Below, in pieces: positions 7,928-16,304 of a DNA stretch of 64,000 nt (its first letter is position 1; every line of letters starts with the position of its first letter). Position numbers and translations under genes: made by a program. The notes beneath the pieces were generated by a model. The model saw only the letters and a list, made by a program, of their open reading frames with translations. It was not told where the DNA came from and ran no database searches. Source of the DNA: Cellulomonas sp. WB94 (GTDB lineage: Bacteria; Actinomycetota; Actinomycetes; Actinomycetales; Cellulomonadaceae). The stretch lies in assembly GCF_003115775.1 (NCBI RefSeq), contig NZ_QEES01000002.1, positions 2,108,001-2,172,000 on the forward strand. The letters are read 5' to 3'.

Positions 7928-9031
7928 ATGGAATGCCTGGTCAGCGGGCAGATCGGCCGGGATAGTGCCGACGTGGACTCCAGCCAGATCGCCTTGTACA
8001 GCGCAGGGACGCGTGGTGCGCTCCGCGGCTTCCCTGCGGTTGCCAGCCCGACGGTGCGGACCCTCGCGCACCCCGTCGAGGCCGTCGACGTCACGATGAC
8101 CGTCGCGCGCCTCGAGCAGCTGTTCCGCCCGGCGGACGTCGCGAGCGTCGTCGTCCTCGACCACGACGATCCCGGTGCCGTCGGCCTCATCACGCGCGAC
8201 CGGTTCATGGCCGTGATGTCCGGCCGGCTCGGCTACGGGCGGGCCATGCTCTCGCGCAAGACGGTCGCCGAGATCACCGACTGGCAGCCGCTCGTCGTGG
8301 AACCTGACGCGCTCGTGTCCGAGGCGGCGATCGTCGCGATGTCGCGGGCCACCGAGCGCCGGTATGACGACGTGCTCGTGCGCGCCCACATCTGGGCGGT
8401 CGTGCCGACGTCGGACCTCGTCCGGTCCCTGTCGACCGTGCTCGCCGTCCGGTCCCTGCACGACGCACTCACGGGTCTCGCCAACCGCGACCTCGTGCTG
8501 CGGCGCCTGCGCCAGCACTGCGCCGCGGTCACGGACACCCCCGAGCGCGTCGCTCTCGTCCTGATGGACGTCGACGACCTCGCGTCGGTCAACGACCGTC
8601 ACGGGGTCGAGACCGGAGACCTGCTGCTGGCCGCGATCGCCACGCGGCTGACCCGCGCGGCTCCACCGCTGGCCGACCTGGGACGCATCTCGGGGGACGA
8701 GTTCGTGCTCGTCGTCCGGCTCCCGGCGGCCCCGGGTCCTGACGACGCGCGTCGGGCCCGGGCCGACCTCGGTGCCCGCCTGCGCGCATGCCTCTCCGAG
8801 CCCGAGCCCGGCATGCCCGACGGCGGCTGGCGAACGGTCAGCACGGTCATGAGCCTGTCCGAGCCGGGGTTCGCCGACCCGGACGCCCTGCTGCGGGAGG
8901 CGTTCGCGAGCATGCGGGCTCGCAAGGCGCTCGTGGCCGGTCGGGAGGTCCCTGAACCCCGGGTCGCGCGATTGATCGGTGCGGACGTCCCGGGGCGCTG
9001 GCCGATGGACGACGCGGGCCCTCAGAGCTGA
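7928..9031 (+). CDS. GGDEF-domain protein with N-terminal sensory (CBS-like) region
   Basis: The C-terminal half (from about residue 175, LHDALTGLANRDLVLRRL) is a GGDEF domain. The signature reads SGDEF (LGRISGDEFVLVV), with Ser in the first position, a substitution found in some active cyclases. The DMDV-type metal motif is seen in LVLMDVDDLASVND. The N-terminal part has CBS-like features (VVVLDHDDPGAVGLITRDRFMAVMSG). It is probably a cytoplasmic diguanylate cyclase or c-di-GMP sensor. The start is uncertain: ATG 7928 or GTG 7973, the latter giving VDSSQIALYS. Its 3' end overlaps the convergent membrane-protein gene by ten bases. Confidence 0.82.
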   Translation: MECLVSGQIGRDSADVDSSQIALYSAGTRGALRGFPAVASPTVRTLAHPVEAVDVTMTVARLEQLFRPADVASVVVLDHDDPGAVGLITRDRFMAVMSGRLGYGRAMLSRKTVAEITDWQPLVVEPDALVSEAAIVAMSRATERRYDDVLVRAHIWAVVPTSDLVRSLSTVLAVRSLHDALTGLANRDLVLRRLRQHCAAVTDTPERVALVLMDVDDLASVNDRHGVETGDLLLAAIATRLTRAAPPLADLGRISGDEFVLVVRLPAAPGPDDARRARADLGARLRACLSEPEPGMPDGGWRTVSTVMSLSEPGFADPDALLREAFASMRARKALVAGREVPEPRVARLIGADVPGRWPMDDAGPQS

Positions 9032-10968
9032 GTGGCCACCAGGGCCACGACCAGCCAGCACAGCCCGGCGAGCAGGGGGACCGACGGCAACCGCTGCACG
9101 CGCGGCGGGACTGCCGAGGAACCTGCGACACGGGCCTTCTCCACCCGCGCAGCGACGTCCCGAGGATCGCCGCTGCCACGCGTCAGGGGTAGGGAGTCGG
9201 CCGCGACGGGCAGGAGGATCGCGTCGCCGTCCGAGTCGTTGTCGGTGTCGAGACGGATCACGAGGGACGTGTCGTCGCTGACGACCGACGTCACGCGCGG
9301 CCACGCCACGAGCTCGTCGACGAGCCTGCCTCGCAGACGCAGCCAGCGTGAGCCCACATCCAGGCGCACCTGTCCGAGCACGGACCACGTCCACCCGGCG
9401 ACGGGCATCGCGATGATCGTCGAGACCACGCGGATCGCGGGGGCGTCGTCGAACAGCCAGGCGAGCACCCAGCCCTCGACCGGCAGGGCCACCCACGGCA
9501 GCCATCGGCCGGTGCGCCGCGCGAAGCGGAGGAGCACCGACTGCCGATGGTCCGAGAAGATGCGCCACGCGGAACGGTCGTTCGCGTGCGGATCGACAGG
9601 TGCCGCGGCGCGCCGCGGCCGCCGCCAGCGCGGCGGCGTCAGAGCGGTCTCGGTGACGTACCAGCGCCCGTCGGCGTCGAGCAGCGCGGCCGGTGCGGTG
9701 TCGTGGTCGAGGCCGACGACGACCACGGGTGCGTGATCCCACGTCATCATCGTCGGAACCGAGGCCGAGCTCGGACCGTCGTCGGCATCGGAGTCCGCGA
9801 GCGAGCGTGCCATCTCGAGCAGCTCGGCATCGCTCAGGGACGCGACTCGAACCGCCGGGATCTCGTCGAACGAGTCCCGGTCGTCGGTCTCGTTGACGTC
9901 GTCCGGCCACTGCTCATCGGTCTCGGCACCCCACCACGAGGCGAGACGCGGCGCCGTCGCGAACGTGCGGGTGACGTCGTCGAACGGCGTGAGCAGTGCG
10001 CCGTTCGACCGGGGGGACCAGGTGGCTCGCACCTGGAACGCGGGACCGCCGTCAATCAGGAGCGCGACCATCTCGCGACGACGCCGTCGCACCGCGGCGA
10101 ACCAGACAGTGCCGACGAGCAGGCCGCCGACGCCGGGGATGAGCGCGTACGTGGGGTCGAAGACGTCCATGGTGGCCTCGGCCCGGTGCGTCCGCGGCTG
10201 GTAGCGGACCTCCATGTGCTGGCCCACCTCGGCGTCGGAGGACGGCAACGGGACCAGGTAGCTCGTGTCGTCGATGGTCACGTGCACGCCCGAAGCGCCC
10301 GCGGTGACAGCATCGACGGTCGTCGTCGTCACGAGCGAGTCGCTGCGGAAGTCCTCGGCCGCACGCGCGTCGTGCGCAAAGACCGCGAGCCCAGCCACAC
10401 CGACCGCGAGGCATGCTGTTGCGCCGGCGAGCCGCGTCACGCGCGGGCGCACGAGGTGCGCCCGAAGCGGCTCGGGAACCTCCGGGACCAGAACGACGGC
10501 CTCCGACGACAGCCGCCAGACGCGGCCCACCGCTCGCTGGCGGGCCCGCGTGACGCCGTCGGCGACCGCCAGCACCAGGAGCGCTCCGCCTGCAGCAGCC
10601 CAGATGCCTGGCGCGCCCGTGTTGGCCGCAGGCACGGCGGCGACACCCAGGCACGAGACGGCCGCCACCGCGGCACCGATGCTCGGGTTGACGAAGACGA
10701 GGGCGAAGCACGCGATGATCGCCGACTGCAGTGCGCTCGTCCCTACGTACCGGGGTCCCTCGACCATGGCGGCGGTCGCGTGACCACTCTCGCCACCCGC
10801 TGCCACCATGATCGCAACCAGCAGGGCGACCACCACCGCGAGCTTGAGGGAGCCTGACGGGAGGCGTTGCGACCAGTCCGCGGAGCGGTGGGCGAGGAGC
10901 GCGGGCACGCGGGTCGGCCGTCCCGACGCGTGGCCGTCGCCGGAACGCCCGGCCGCAGGTGTCGCCAC
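9022..10968 (-). CDS. Large hypothetical multi-pass membrane protein
   Basis: The 648 residues contain about eight hydrophobic segments. Several lie in the first 200 residues (LKLAVVVALLVAIMVAAG, AIIACFALVFVNPSIGAA, AAAGGALLVLAVADG, ATACLAVGVAGLAVFA) and one near 290 (IPGVGGLLVGTVWFAAV). Two are near 510-550 and one is at the extreme C-terminus (LLAGLCWLVVALVATQL). Between them are soluble regions, one Asp/Glu-rich (EQWPDDVNETDDRDSFDE). The segment after the fourth helix resembles a DUF3592-like extracytoplasmic loop (TIDDTSYLVPLPSSDAEVGQHMEVRYQP), but that is only an impression. Function unknown. Confidence 0.75.
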   Translation of the reverse strand: MATPAAGRSGDGHASGRPTRVPALLAHRSADWSQRLPSGSLKLAVVVALLVAIMVAAGGESGHATAAMVEGPRYVGTSALQSAIIACFALVFVNPSIGAAVAAVSCLGVAAVPAANTGAPGIWAAAGGALLVLAVADGVTRARQRAVGRVWRLSSEAVVLVPEVPEPLRAHLVRPRVTRLAGATACLAVGVAGLAVFAHDARAAEDFRSDSLVTTTTVDAVTAGASGVHVTIDDTSYLVPLPSSDAEVGQHMEVRYQPRTHRAEATMDVFDPTYALIPGVGGLLVGTVWFAAVRRRRREMVALLIDGGPAFQVRATWSPRSNGALLTPFDDVTRTFATAPRLASWWGAETDEQWPDDVNETDDRDSFDEIPAVRVASLSDAELLEMARSLADSDADDGPSSASVPTMMTWDHAPVVVVGLDHDTAPAALLDADGRWYVTETALTPPRWRRPRRAAAPVDPHANDRSAWRIFSDHRQSVLLRFARRTGRWLPWVALPVEGWVLAWLFDDAPAIRVVSTIIAMPVAGWTWSVLGQVRLDVGSRWLRLRGRLVDELVAWPRVTSVVSDDTSLVIRLDTDNDSDGDAILLPVAADSLPLTRGSGDPRDVAARVEKARVAGSSAVPPRVQRLPSVPLLAGLCWLVVALVATQL

Positions 10969-11180
10969 TGTCGACTGCCGCCCTTCGAGACACGGACCCG
11001 AGCAGGTCGCGAGTCAGTGGCCACACGGTAGCGGTCGGCCAGGTCCGTCGCGGGAGATTGCGCCGCTGCGCCGCCTCCGGCTGAGCAGCGCTCGCGCCAA
11101 CGCCCACGTGCCCGTCAGGCGGTACGTGTCCGCTAGCCTTGACGGGTCCCTTCCGGAGCCGCGGCGGCATCCGGATGCTC

Positions 11181-11253
11181 GCGCCTGTAGCTCAGGGGAT
11201 AGAGCACCGCTCTCCTAAAGCGGGTGTCGGCAGTTCGAATCTGCCCAGGCGCA
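11181..11253 (+). tRNA. tRNA-Arg (anticodon CCT)
   Basis: A full cloverleaf can be drawn. The acceptor GCGCCTG pairs with CAGGCGC, the D arm contains GCTCAGGGGATAGAGC, the anticodon stem CCGCT/AGCGG encloses loop CTCCTAA with anticodon CCT, and the T arm GGCAG-TTCGAAT-CTGCC is present. CCA is not encoded. It reads AGG codons, rare in this genome. tRNA genes of this kind are frequent integration sites, and the accessory stretch with broken genes starts right after it. Confidence 0.95.
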
Positions 11254-11403
11254 CAGAGTGTTGGTGCAGGTCAGCGCGATGACGACTGCGATCGACGCCG
11301 TCGGCGCGACCGTTCCAAGGGTGGCGTGGTCAGTGAATGGTCAGTGGGCTGCGCCCCGCACGCGGGTGCGGCGTCGGCTGAGCGCCACGCGGGAGGATCG
11401 ACC

Positions 11404-11583
11404 ATGAGCGAGGACTACAGCGCCGCCGCGGACTGGGCGGAGCGCGACATGACGTTGCCGCAGCACTCCACCAGCGCCCGGCGGGGACGGGCGGCCGCTG
11501 ACGTCGGCCGCGACCTTGTCGAAGAGGCCGGCTATCGACTGGGCCGTGTTGGCGACGCCGATGACGGCCATGTCAAGCGATGA
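11404..11583 (+). pseudogene. Truncated ribbon-helix-helix antitoxin-like gene
   Basis: A good ribosome-binding site (GGGAGGAT) precedes ATG 11404. The first 42 residues (MSEDYSAAADWAERDMTLP then ARRGRAAADVGRDLVEEA) look like the N-terminus of small actinobacterial CopG-type antitoxins. The sequence then changes character (GYRLGRVGDADDGHVKR) and stops after 59 residues, without the expected RHH segment. I read it as a 3'-truncated remnant, beside the tRNA. The family assignment is from memory of the N-terminal pattern. Confidence 0.5.
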
Positions 11584-11673
11584 CGGGATGACGTCGAGCA
11601 ATGACGACTTCGCCGTCCGGCACCCGTCGCGCGCGACGGCTGGGGCGCCGGGCCGCTGACCGGACAACTGTCG

Positions 11674-11713
11674 ATGGACACTCCTCTTCCGTAGACGGTA
11701 TGGTTGTGTCCAT
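11674..11713. promoter_or_regulatory. Inverted repeat over the start of the HTH gene
   Basis: ATGGACAC (11674-11681) and GTGTCCAT (11706-11713) are perfect 8-base inverted copies with a 24-base spacer. The right arm covers the first two bases of the ATG at 11712. Such placement suits autoregulation by the HTH protein it precedes. Confidence 0.45.
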
Positions 11714-12377
11714 GGATGTCGAGCTTGCGGAGGCCGCCCGGATGATGGGCGTCTCAGCCGTCCGCGCCCGGCAGCTGGCGCGGGAAGGCCGGCTTCGCGC
11801 CCGTCGGGTCGGCGGTCGGTGGCTGGTGGATGCGGCCTCGGTGCCGAGCGCGCCCCGGAGGGGCCGGCCCATGAGCCCTCGAATTGCCTGGGCTCTGGTG
11901 GAGATCAGCCGTGGCGGCTCGGCGGACTGGATCGAGCCGAGGGAGTCGTACCGGTTGCGTCAGGCGCTCGACCGACTGGTCGCCGACGGCGAGCCCGAGA
12001 TGCTCCTTCGGTCCTGGCTGGCGTCGCGCGCCGAGCGGGAGCTCCTGTCGGCATCGGAGATCGCCGCGCTCCGCGCCGACCCGCGTCTGGTCCTCTCGGG
12101 CCTGTCCGACGAACGTTCCGGCCTGTCGGCAGCCGCCAACGTGGAGGCCTACGTCCGGGCTGAGGACGCGGTCGCCGTGCGCCGCGATCACCTTCTGGTC
12201 GACGCCGGGTCGAACGCCAACGTCGTCCTGCACGTCTCACCGCTGCTTCCCGACCGACCCGTACCTGTCCTGCTGCTGGCCGCCGACCTCGCCGAGCACG
12301 ACGGGCCGCGTGAGCTCGCTCGCGCCCGAGAGCTCATCGCTGACTGGGCAGCGTCCCGATCGGGTGCGGTCGCATGA
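11712..12377 (+). CDS. Excisionase/MerR-like HTH protein, partner of nucleotidyltransferase
   Basis: The 221 residues start with an HTH_17-type helix-turn-helix (LAEAARMMGVSAVRARQLAREGRLRARRVGGRWLVDAASV). A helical middle follows, and then a C-terminal domain of unknown type (RDHLLVDAGSNANVVLHVSPLLPDRPVPVLLLAADLAEHDGPRELARARELIADW). The stop overlaps the next gene's ATG (ATGA), which encodes an AbiEii-like nucleotidyltransferase. This arrangement is that of a toxin-antitoxin pair with the HTH protein as antitoxin and autorepressor. An in-frame ATG at 11700 is a possible alternative start. Confidence 0.7.
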   Translation: MDVELAEAARMMGVSAVRARQLAREGRLRARRVGGRWLVDAASVPSAPRRGRPMSPRIAWALVEISRGGSADWIEPRESYRLRQALDRLVADGEPEMLLRSWLASRAERELLSASEIAALRADPRLVLSGLSDERSGLSAAANVEAYVRAEDAVAVRRDHLLVDAGSNANVVLHVSPLLPDRPVPVLLLAADLAEHDGPRELARARELIADWAASRSGAVA

Positions 12378-12862
12378 GCGTCGTGATGCCGCCGATGACC
12401 CGTGGGCAGCGGGAGGCGTGGAGCGGGCTCCTCGACCTGTCCGAACGCCACCCAACCGGGTGGACACTCGTCGGCGGCCAGATGGTGCACCTGCACTGCA
12501 TCGAGCGCGGCGTCGCGCCGACGCGCCCGACTGACGACGTCGACGCCGTCCTCGACGTGCGAGCTGAGCCGGGCGCGCTGCACTCGTTCACGACCGCGCT
12601 CGTCGAGCTGGGATTCGCCTCGACCGGTGAGTCCTGGGAAGGCCACCAGCACCGCTGGCAGCGCGGCGAGGCGCAGATCGACGTGCTCATCCCGAGGCAT
12701 CTGGGGGAGCGGGCCGCTGGGCGACGGGGCGCGTCCGAAGGGACGACGATCGAGACGCCAGGCGCCCAGCAGGCACTGGACCGGACGCAGACCGTCGAGG
12801 TCGTTCTCGACGGGCGCAGCGGCTTCGCGCGTCGGCCCAGTCTGCTCCGGGCCGATCGCTGA
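12374..12862 (+). CDS. AbiEii-like nucleotidyltransferase, probably 3'-truncated
   Basis: The 162 residues carry the nucleotidyltransferase core: the substrate loop GWTLVGGQMVHLHCIERG and the metal-binding Asp pair in RPTDDVDAVLDV. A third acidic strand is seen at AQIDVLIPRHLG. This matches the AbiEii/AbiGii toxin superfamily. Homologues usually continue past the motif RRPSL with a long helical C-terminal region. Here the frame reads RRPSLLRADR and stops at 12862, where sequence of a different character begins. I infer loss of the C-terminus by deletion or recombination, so toxin activity may be lost. ATG 12374 overlaps the upstream stop. Confidence 0.65.
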   Translation: MSVVMPPMTRGQREAWSGLLDLSERHPTGWTLVGGQMVHLHCIERGVAPTRPTDDVDAVLDVRAEPGALHSFTTALVELGFASTGESWEGHQHRWQRGEAQIDVLIPRHLGERAAGRRGASEGTTIETPGAQQALDRTQTVEVVLDGRSGFARRPSLLRADR

Positions 12863-12983
12863 TCGCGTTGGCGTCAGCTGGATGGCGGTCGCGAGACCGC
12901 GGCTCGTCATCGCCGTCTGCACTCGCTCGACGTCGGCCGCCGAGATCGTCGCGATCGGGGGCGGACCGAACGGTCGTCCCAGG

Positions 12984-13634
12984 TCAGGACCGTGAGCGAT
13001 CGACCATCGCCGCGGCGTCGGGTCGGCCATCTTGCCCCAGACCGGTCACGACCCCATCGATGTCCCGGTCGGGGCGATTCTGGCTCATCTTGACCTTCAC
13101 CTCGACCCGGGAGATCACCAGCTCGACGCCGACGATGGCCCTAAGTTGACCAGCCGTGAATCTCGCCGGTGCGTCGTCCACGCTCCACGGGTGCTCACGG
13201 CGCGCCTCGTGCCGGTCGGTGAGTCTGCGCACCAGCGCGCCGACCCACGCCGTGTCGTCATGGACGACGAGCTCCCCGTAGACATGCGCCGTCGCGTAGT
13301 TCCAGGTCGGTACGACGCGCCCGTGCTCGGCCTTGCTCGCATACCAGGACGGTGAGATGTACGCGTCCGGCCCGTGCGCGATGAACAGCGCCTCCCCGCG
13401 CACAGCCTGCTGCCACTGGTCGTTGTTGCGGGCGAGATGCCCCACCAACGAGCCGCGCGAACTGGTACCCGCATCGAGCAGCACGGGCAAGAACGTCGCG
13501 ACAAGGCCGCTGTCCGTCGAGATCACGAGGTCGCCGGCCACCACGTCGGCCAGGAAGCGGGCCGAGGCGTCGCTGTCGGGGGCGAAGTGCGCAGGCGTGT
13601 ACATGAACGCCAGTATCGGCTCGTCGGACATCAC
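12984..13634 (-). CDS. FMN-binding negative transcriptional regulator (PaiB family)
   Basis: The 216 residues match the PaiB/FMN-binding split-barrel family. Signatures are the start MYTPAHF, the strand GDLVISTDSGLVATFLPVLLD, GSLVGHLARNNDQW, ALFIAHGPDAYISPSWYASKAEHGRVVPTWNYATAHVYGEL, and the C-terminal AIVGVELVISRVEVKVKMSQNR. In Bacillus, PaiB affects sporulation and degradative enzyme genes, but most homologues are uncharacterised and likely bind flavin. No PaiA acetyltransferase is adjacent. The gene stands alone on the minus strand within the accessory stretch. Confidence 0.88.
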   Translation of the reverse strand: MMSDEPILAFMYTPAHFAPDSDASARFLADVVAGDLVISTDSGLVATFLPVLLDAGTSSRGSLVGHLARNNDQWQQAVRGEALFIAHGPDAYISPSWYASKAEHGRVVPTWNYATAHVYGELVVHDDTAWVGALVRRLTDRHEARREHPWSVDDAPARFTAGQLRAIVGVELVISRVEVKVKMSQNRPDRDIDGVVTGLGQDGRPDAAAMVDRSRS

Positions 13635-13904
13635 GAAGTGAACCTGTCAGGCCCACCACAGACCCGGCAGTGACGCCCCCACGGAGTTCGAGGACCTTCA
13701 CACCGCCGCGGTCACCGCGGCATGATCACCACATCGGAACTGTCCGGGAGGCCGGGTCAGGCTCCCCGCCGCCGCGATCGACAGCGGCGCGTAGACATCG
13801 AAGATCAACCCTCAAACCCCACCGCTCCACGCGGGGCACTGCCAACGGCGTCCGTCAATGCCCCGGCCGGGACAAGATCACTATCCGGAAGGAGATCGTC
13901 CGAA

Positions 13905-15099
13905 ATGGACTCGACAGTGCCGGGCATGACAGAGATCGGCACGGATTGGCGCGTGGTCGATGGCGCTGCGACGGCGTGGTTTGACGCGCCTTCGCTGATC
14001 GCGGCGGCTTCGCTGGCCGGGCGCATCGTCGAGCTGTCGGCCGAGATCATCGTCGACCTGCGCGCGACAGGCATCCGGGTGCGCCTCGACTCGGACGAGC
14101 ACGCCGAGGCGGTGTCGGCGGCCGCGCGGGATCTCGGGCTTGCCGCCAACCCTGCCGTGCTGCAGCACCTGAGCGTCGTGTTCGACTCCGCGAACCCGTC
14201 TGCGGTGAGGCGGTTCTGGCAGCGCGCGCTCGACTACGCGCCTGGGGAGGACGGCGGTTTGGCGGATCCGTTGCGGCGCGACCCCGCGATACGGATCCGG
14301 CAGTCGACCGAGCCACGGCCGTCGCGCAACCGCATCCACCTCGACTTGGTGCGGCCGGCCGCGGCGGTCGAGCAGGCGGGCCTCGGTGAGGCATCGGGAC
14401 CGTTCGGGGTCTGTCACTCCGACCCCGACGGCAACGAGGTCGACCTCGTGCCGGGCGCGGCGCTCGGCGAGAGGATCGGGACGGCCGACTGGCAGGCGGT
14501 GTTCAGCGCCATGGCGTGCTACCGCATCACCTCGCCGACGCAGCAGCGTGATCTTGCCGCAGCAGCAGCGGCGCTGGCCGACGACACCGGCTTCCCGCTG
14601 CTGGTCGACCTGCGCCCCGGGCTTGTGATCATCGACAGCGGCAAGGACCAGTGGGAGGACGACGCCCACGGCCTCGAGCTCGACTTCACCGACCTCGCCG
14701 GGAACCTCCAGACCGCTGCCCGCGGGCTCGGGGCCACTGCGGATCCGGGGCTGCCGCGCTTCGCTCAACTCGTCCTCGACGCCACCGACGTCGCCGTGGT
14801 CCGCGCGTTCCGGGTCGCCGCACTCGGATACGCCCACGACCGGCGAGCGGGGGTCAGCGACATCGACGATCCTCGGCGGCTGAACCCGGTGCTGCTGTTC
14901 CAAGAGATTGACGACTCGGAGACGGAGCGGCGTCGGCAGCGCAACCGCATCCACGTCGAGCTCGCTGTGCCGTCGGACCTCGCGCAGACGCGCCTCGCCA
15001 CGACCTTCGCAGCCGGTGGCCGGCTCCTTGCCGAGTCGGGGATCGCTGGCGGTTCGCCGACCCGAAGGCAACGAACTGGTGATCGTCAGTGGGGGATGA
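13905..15099 (+). pseudogene. Tandem PCD-like/VOC protein gene with two frameshifts near its end
   Basis: Start ATG 13905 follows AGGAGA. The product is two copies of one module: a pterin-carbinolamine-dehydratase-like unit (TDWRVVDGAATAWFDAPSL; later ADWQAVFSAMACYRI) followed by a glyoxalase/VOC unit ending in RNRIHLDLV or RNRIHVELAV. At 15043-15070 two single-base losses are needed to restore the conserved ending (DRWRFADP, then EGNELVIVSGG and a stop at 15097-15099). As it stands, the frame runs on to 15872 through the next gene, forming an artificial fusion. Either the gene is decaying, or this is sequence error in G runs. The role of the family is unknown. Confidence 0.65.
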
Positions 15100-15248
15100 G
15101 CTCGCGTTCGACTTGGCATGACCGGTATCCACCCGGCGCCGTCATCGCGACGCCGGGCCGATCGCCGCTCGCTCGTCGACAACGGCAACTTGCGATTTCT
15201 CTACTATTGTTGGCGTGCGCCCACTATGGTGGAGGCCGGGGAGGTGCC

Positions 15249-15872
15249 ATGCAGACCCAGCATCCGCTTGCAGTGATCACGCCAACCCTCGACGGGGACG
15301 TCCTCGCCGTCCTCGCGACCGCCGATGCCCCGCACACTGTCGGGGGAATCCAGAAGCTCCTCGGCGGCCGGTCTTACGAGGGGATCCGCAAGGTGCTGAC
15401 GCGCTTGACCGCGCAGGGCACTGTCACCTCTCAGCAGGTCAGCACCGTGGTGAGCTACCGGCTCAACCGGGAGCACCTCGCGGCCGAGCACATCATCGCG
15501 CTCGCCGACCTGCGCGGGGCGCTGATGGACCGGGTTCGGTCTCAGGTTCAGGCATGGCCGACGCCGCCGGTGTGGGCGGCCCTTTTCGGCTCAGCCGCGC
15601 GAGGTCAGATGCTTCCTGACTCCGACATCGACCTGTTCCTGGTGGACCCGGCCGTCGACGCTGATCAGTGGGAAGCCCTGGTTGACCAGCTGTCGCGGGA
15701 CGTGTCCAGGTGGACCGGGAACGACGCGAGAGTGTTGTCCATGACCGAGGCCGAGGTGCGGGCGAGTGCGGTCACGCGAGACCCGATCCTGCAGTCGTTG
15801 CTCGAGGACGCGCTGACGATCAGCGGGGACCCGGTCTGGCTGCGCCGCGTGGTCGCAGGTGCACGGCGATGA
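15249..15872 (+). CDS. MNT-type nucleotidyltransferase with N-terminal winged helix (antitoxin)
   Basis: Start ATG 15249, after GGGGAGG, gives 207 residues. The N-terminal 80 residues form a winged-helix-like domain (LAVLATADAPHTVGGIQKLLGGRSYEGIRKVLTRLTAQGTV). The rest is a minimal nucleotidyltransferase with GSAARGQMLPDSDIDLFLV, the G-S-x-A-R-G and D-x-D signature. MNT proteins pair with HEPN toxins and neutralise them, in known cases by AMPylation. The next gene overlaps by four bases (ATGA) and is HEPN-like, so this is most likely the antitoxin of that pair. The open frame reaching back to 13722 is due to the frameshifted VOC gene. Confidence 0.8.
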   Translation: MQTQHPLAVITPTLDGDVLAVLATADAPHTVGGIQKLLGGRSYEGIRKVLTRLTAQGTVTSQQVSTVVSYRLNREHLAAEHIIALADLRGALMDRVRSQVQAWPTPPVWAALFGSAARGQMLPDSDIDLFLVDPAVDADQWEALVDQLSRDVSRWTGNDARVLSMTEAEVRASAVTRDPILQSLLEDALTISGDPVWLRRVVAGARR

Positions 15873-16264
15873 CCCCGCGCACCGTCAAGGCCGACGAGGC
15901 GATGCGCCGAGGACGGCTGGTCAAGGCTGAGCAGTTCGCCGACGCGGCGGTTGCCGTCGACATGCTCGCCGACGAGGCCTCGGACGTCGCCGACGCCTAC
16001 GTCACGCTGTGTGTTCACGCGGGCATCGCTGCCGCTGATGTGGTCTGCGCCGCCCGCCTGGGTGAGTACTCCCGTGGCGAGAACCACGACGAGGCGGTCG
16101 CGCTGCTCTCGGCGGTCGACAAGAACCTGGCAGGACACCTGCGTGCGCTGCTGACCATGAGGACCCTGGCCGGGTACAGCCATTCGCCGGTCAGTGCCGA
16201 CCGGGCTCGCCGTGCTGGGCGAGCGATGGCAGCACTTCTGGAGGCCGCCCGCGCGGCTCGCTAG
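15869..16264 (+). CDS. HEPN-like toxin of MNT-HEPN pair
   Basis: The 131 residues are almost all helical. The segment CVHAGIAAADVVCAARLGEYSRGENHDEAVALLSAV is the typical HEPN core, with an Arg and His (SRGENH) at the place of the ribonuclease R-x(3-6)-H motif. HEPN toxins are RNases that act when released from the MNT partner. ATG 15869 overlaps the stop of the nucleotidyltransferase gene, fitting a two-gene toxin-antitoxin operon. The exact spacing of the catalytic motif differs from the most common form, so activity is unproven. Confidence 0.7.
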   Translation: MTPRTVKADEAMRRGRLVKAEQFADAAVAVDMLADEASDVADAYVTLCVHAGIAAADVVCAARLGEYSRGENHDEAVALLSAVDKNLAGHLRALLTMRTLAGYSHSPVSADRARRAGRAMAALLEAARAAR

Positions 16265-16304
16265 GCCTTCGTGCAGGTCAGGTTGTCCGGAAGGCGCAGC
16301 CGAG

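Noticed and set aside
15100-15248. Read-through fusion of VOC and nucleotidyltransferase proteins
   Set aside because: The join sequence is not protein-like, and a good ribosome-binding site and start exist at 15249. The fusion stems from two frameshifts.
15176-15248. Promoter for the MNT-HEPN operon (TACTAT at 15202)
   Set aside because: The -10-like element has no -35 at an acceptable distance.
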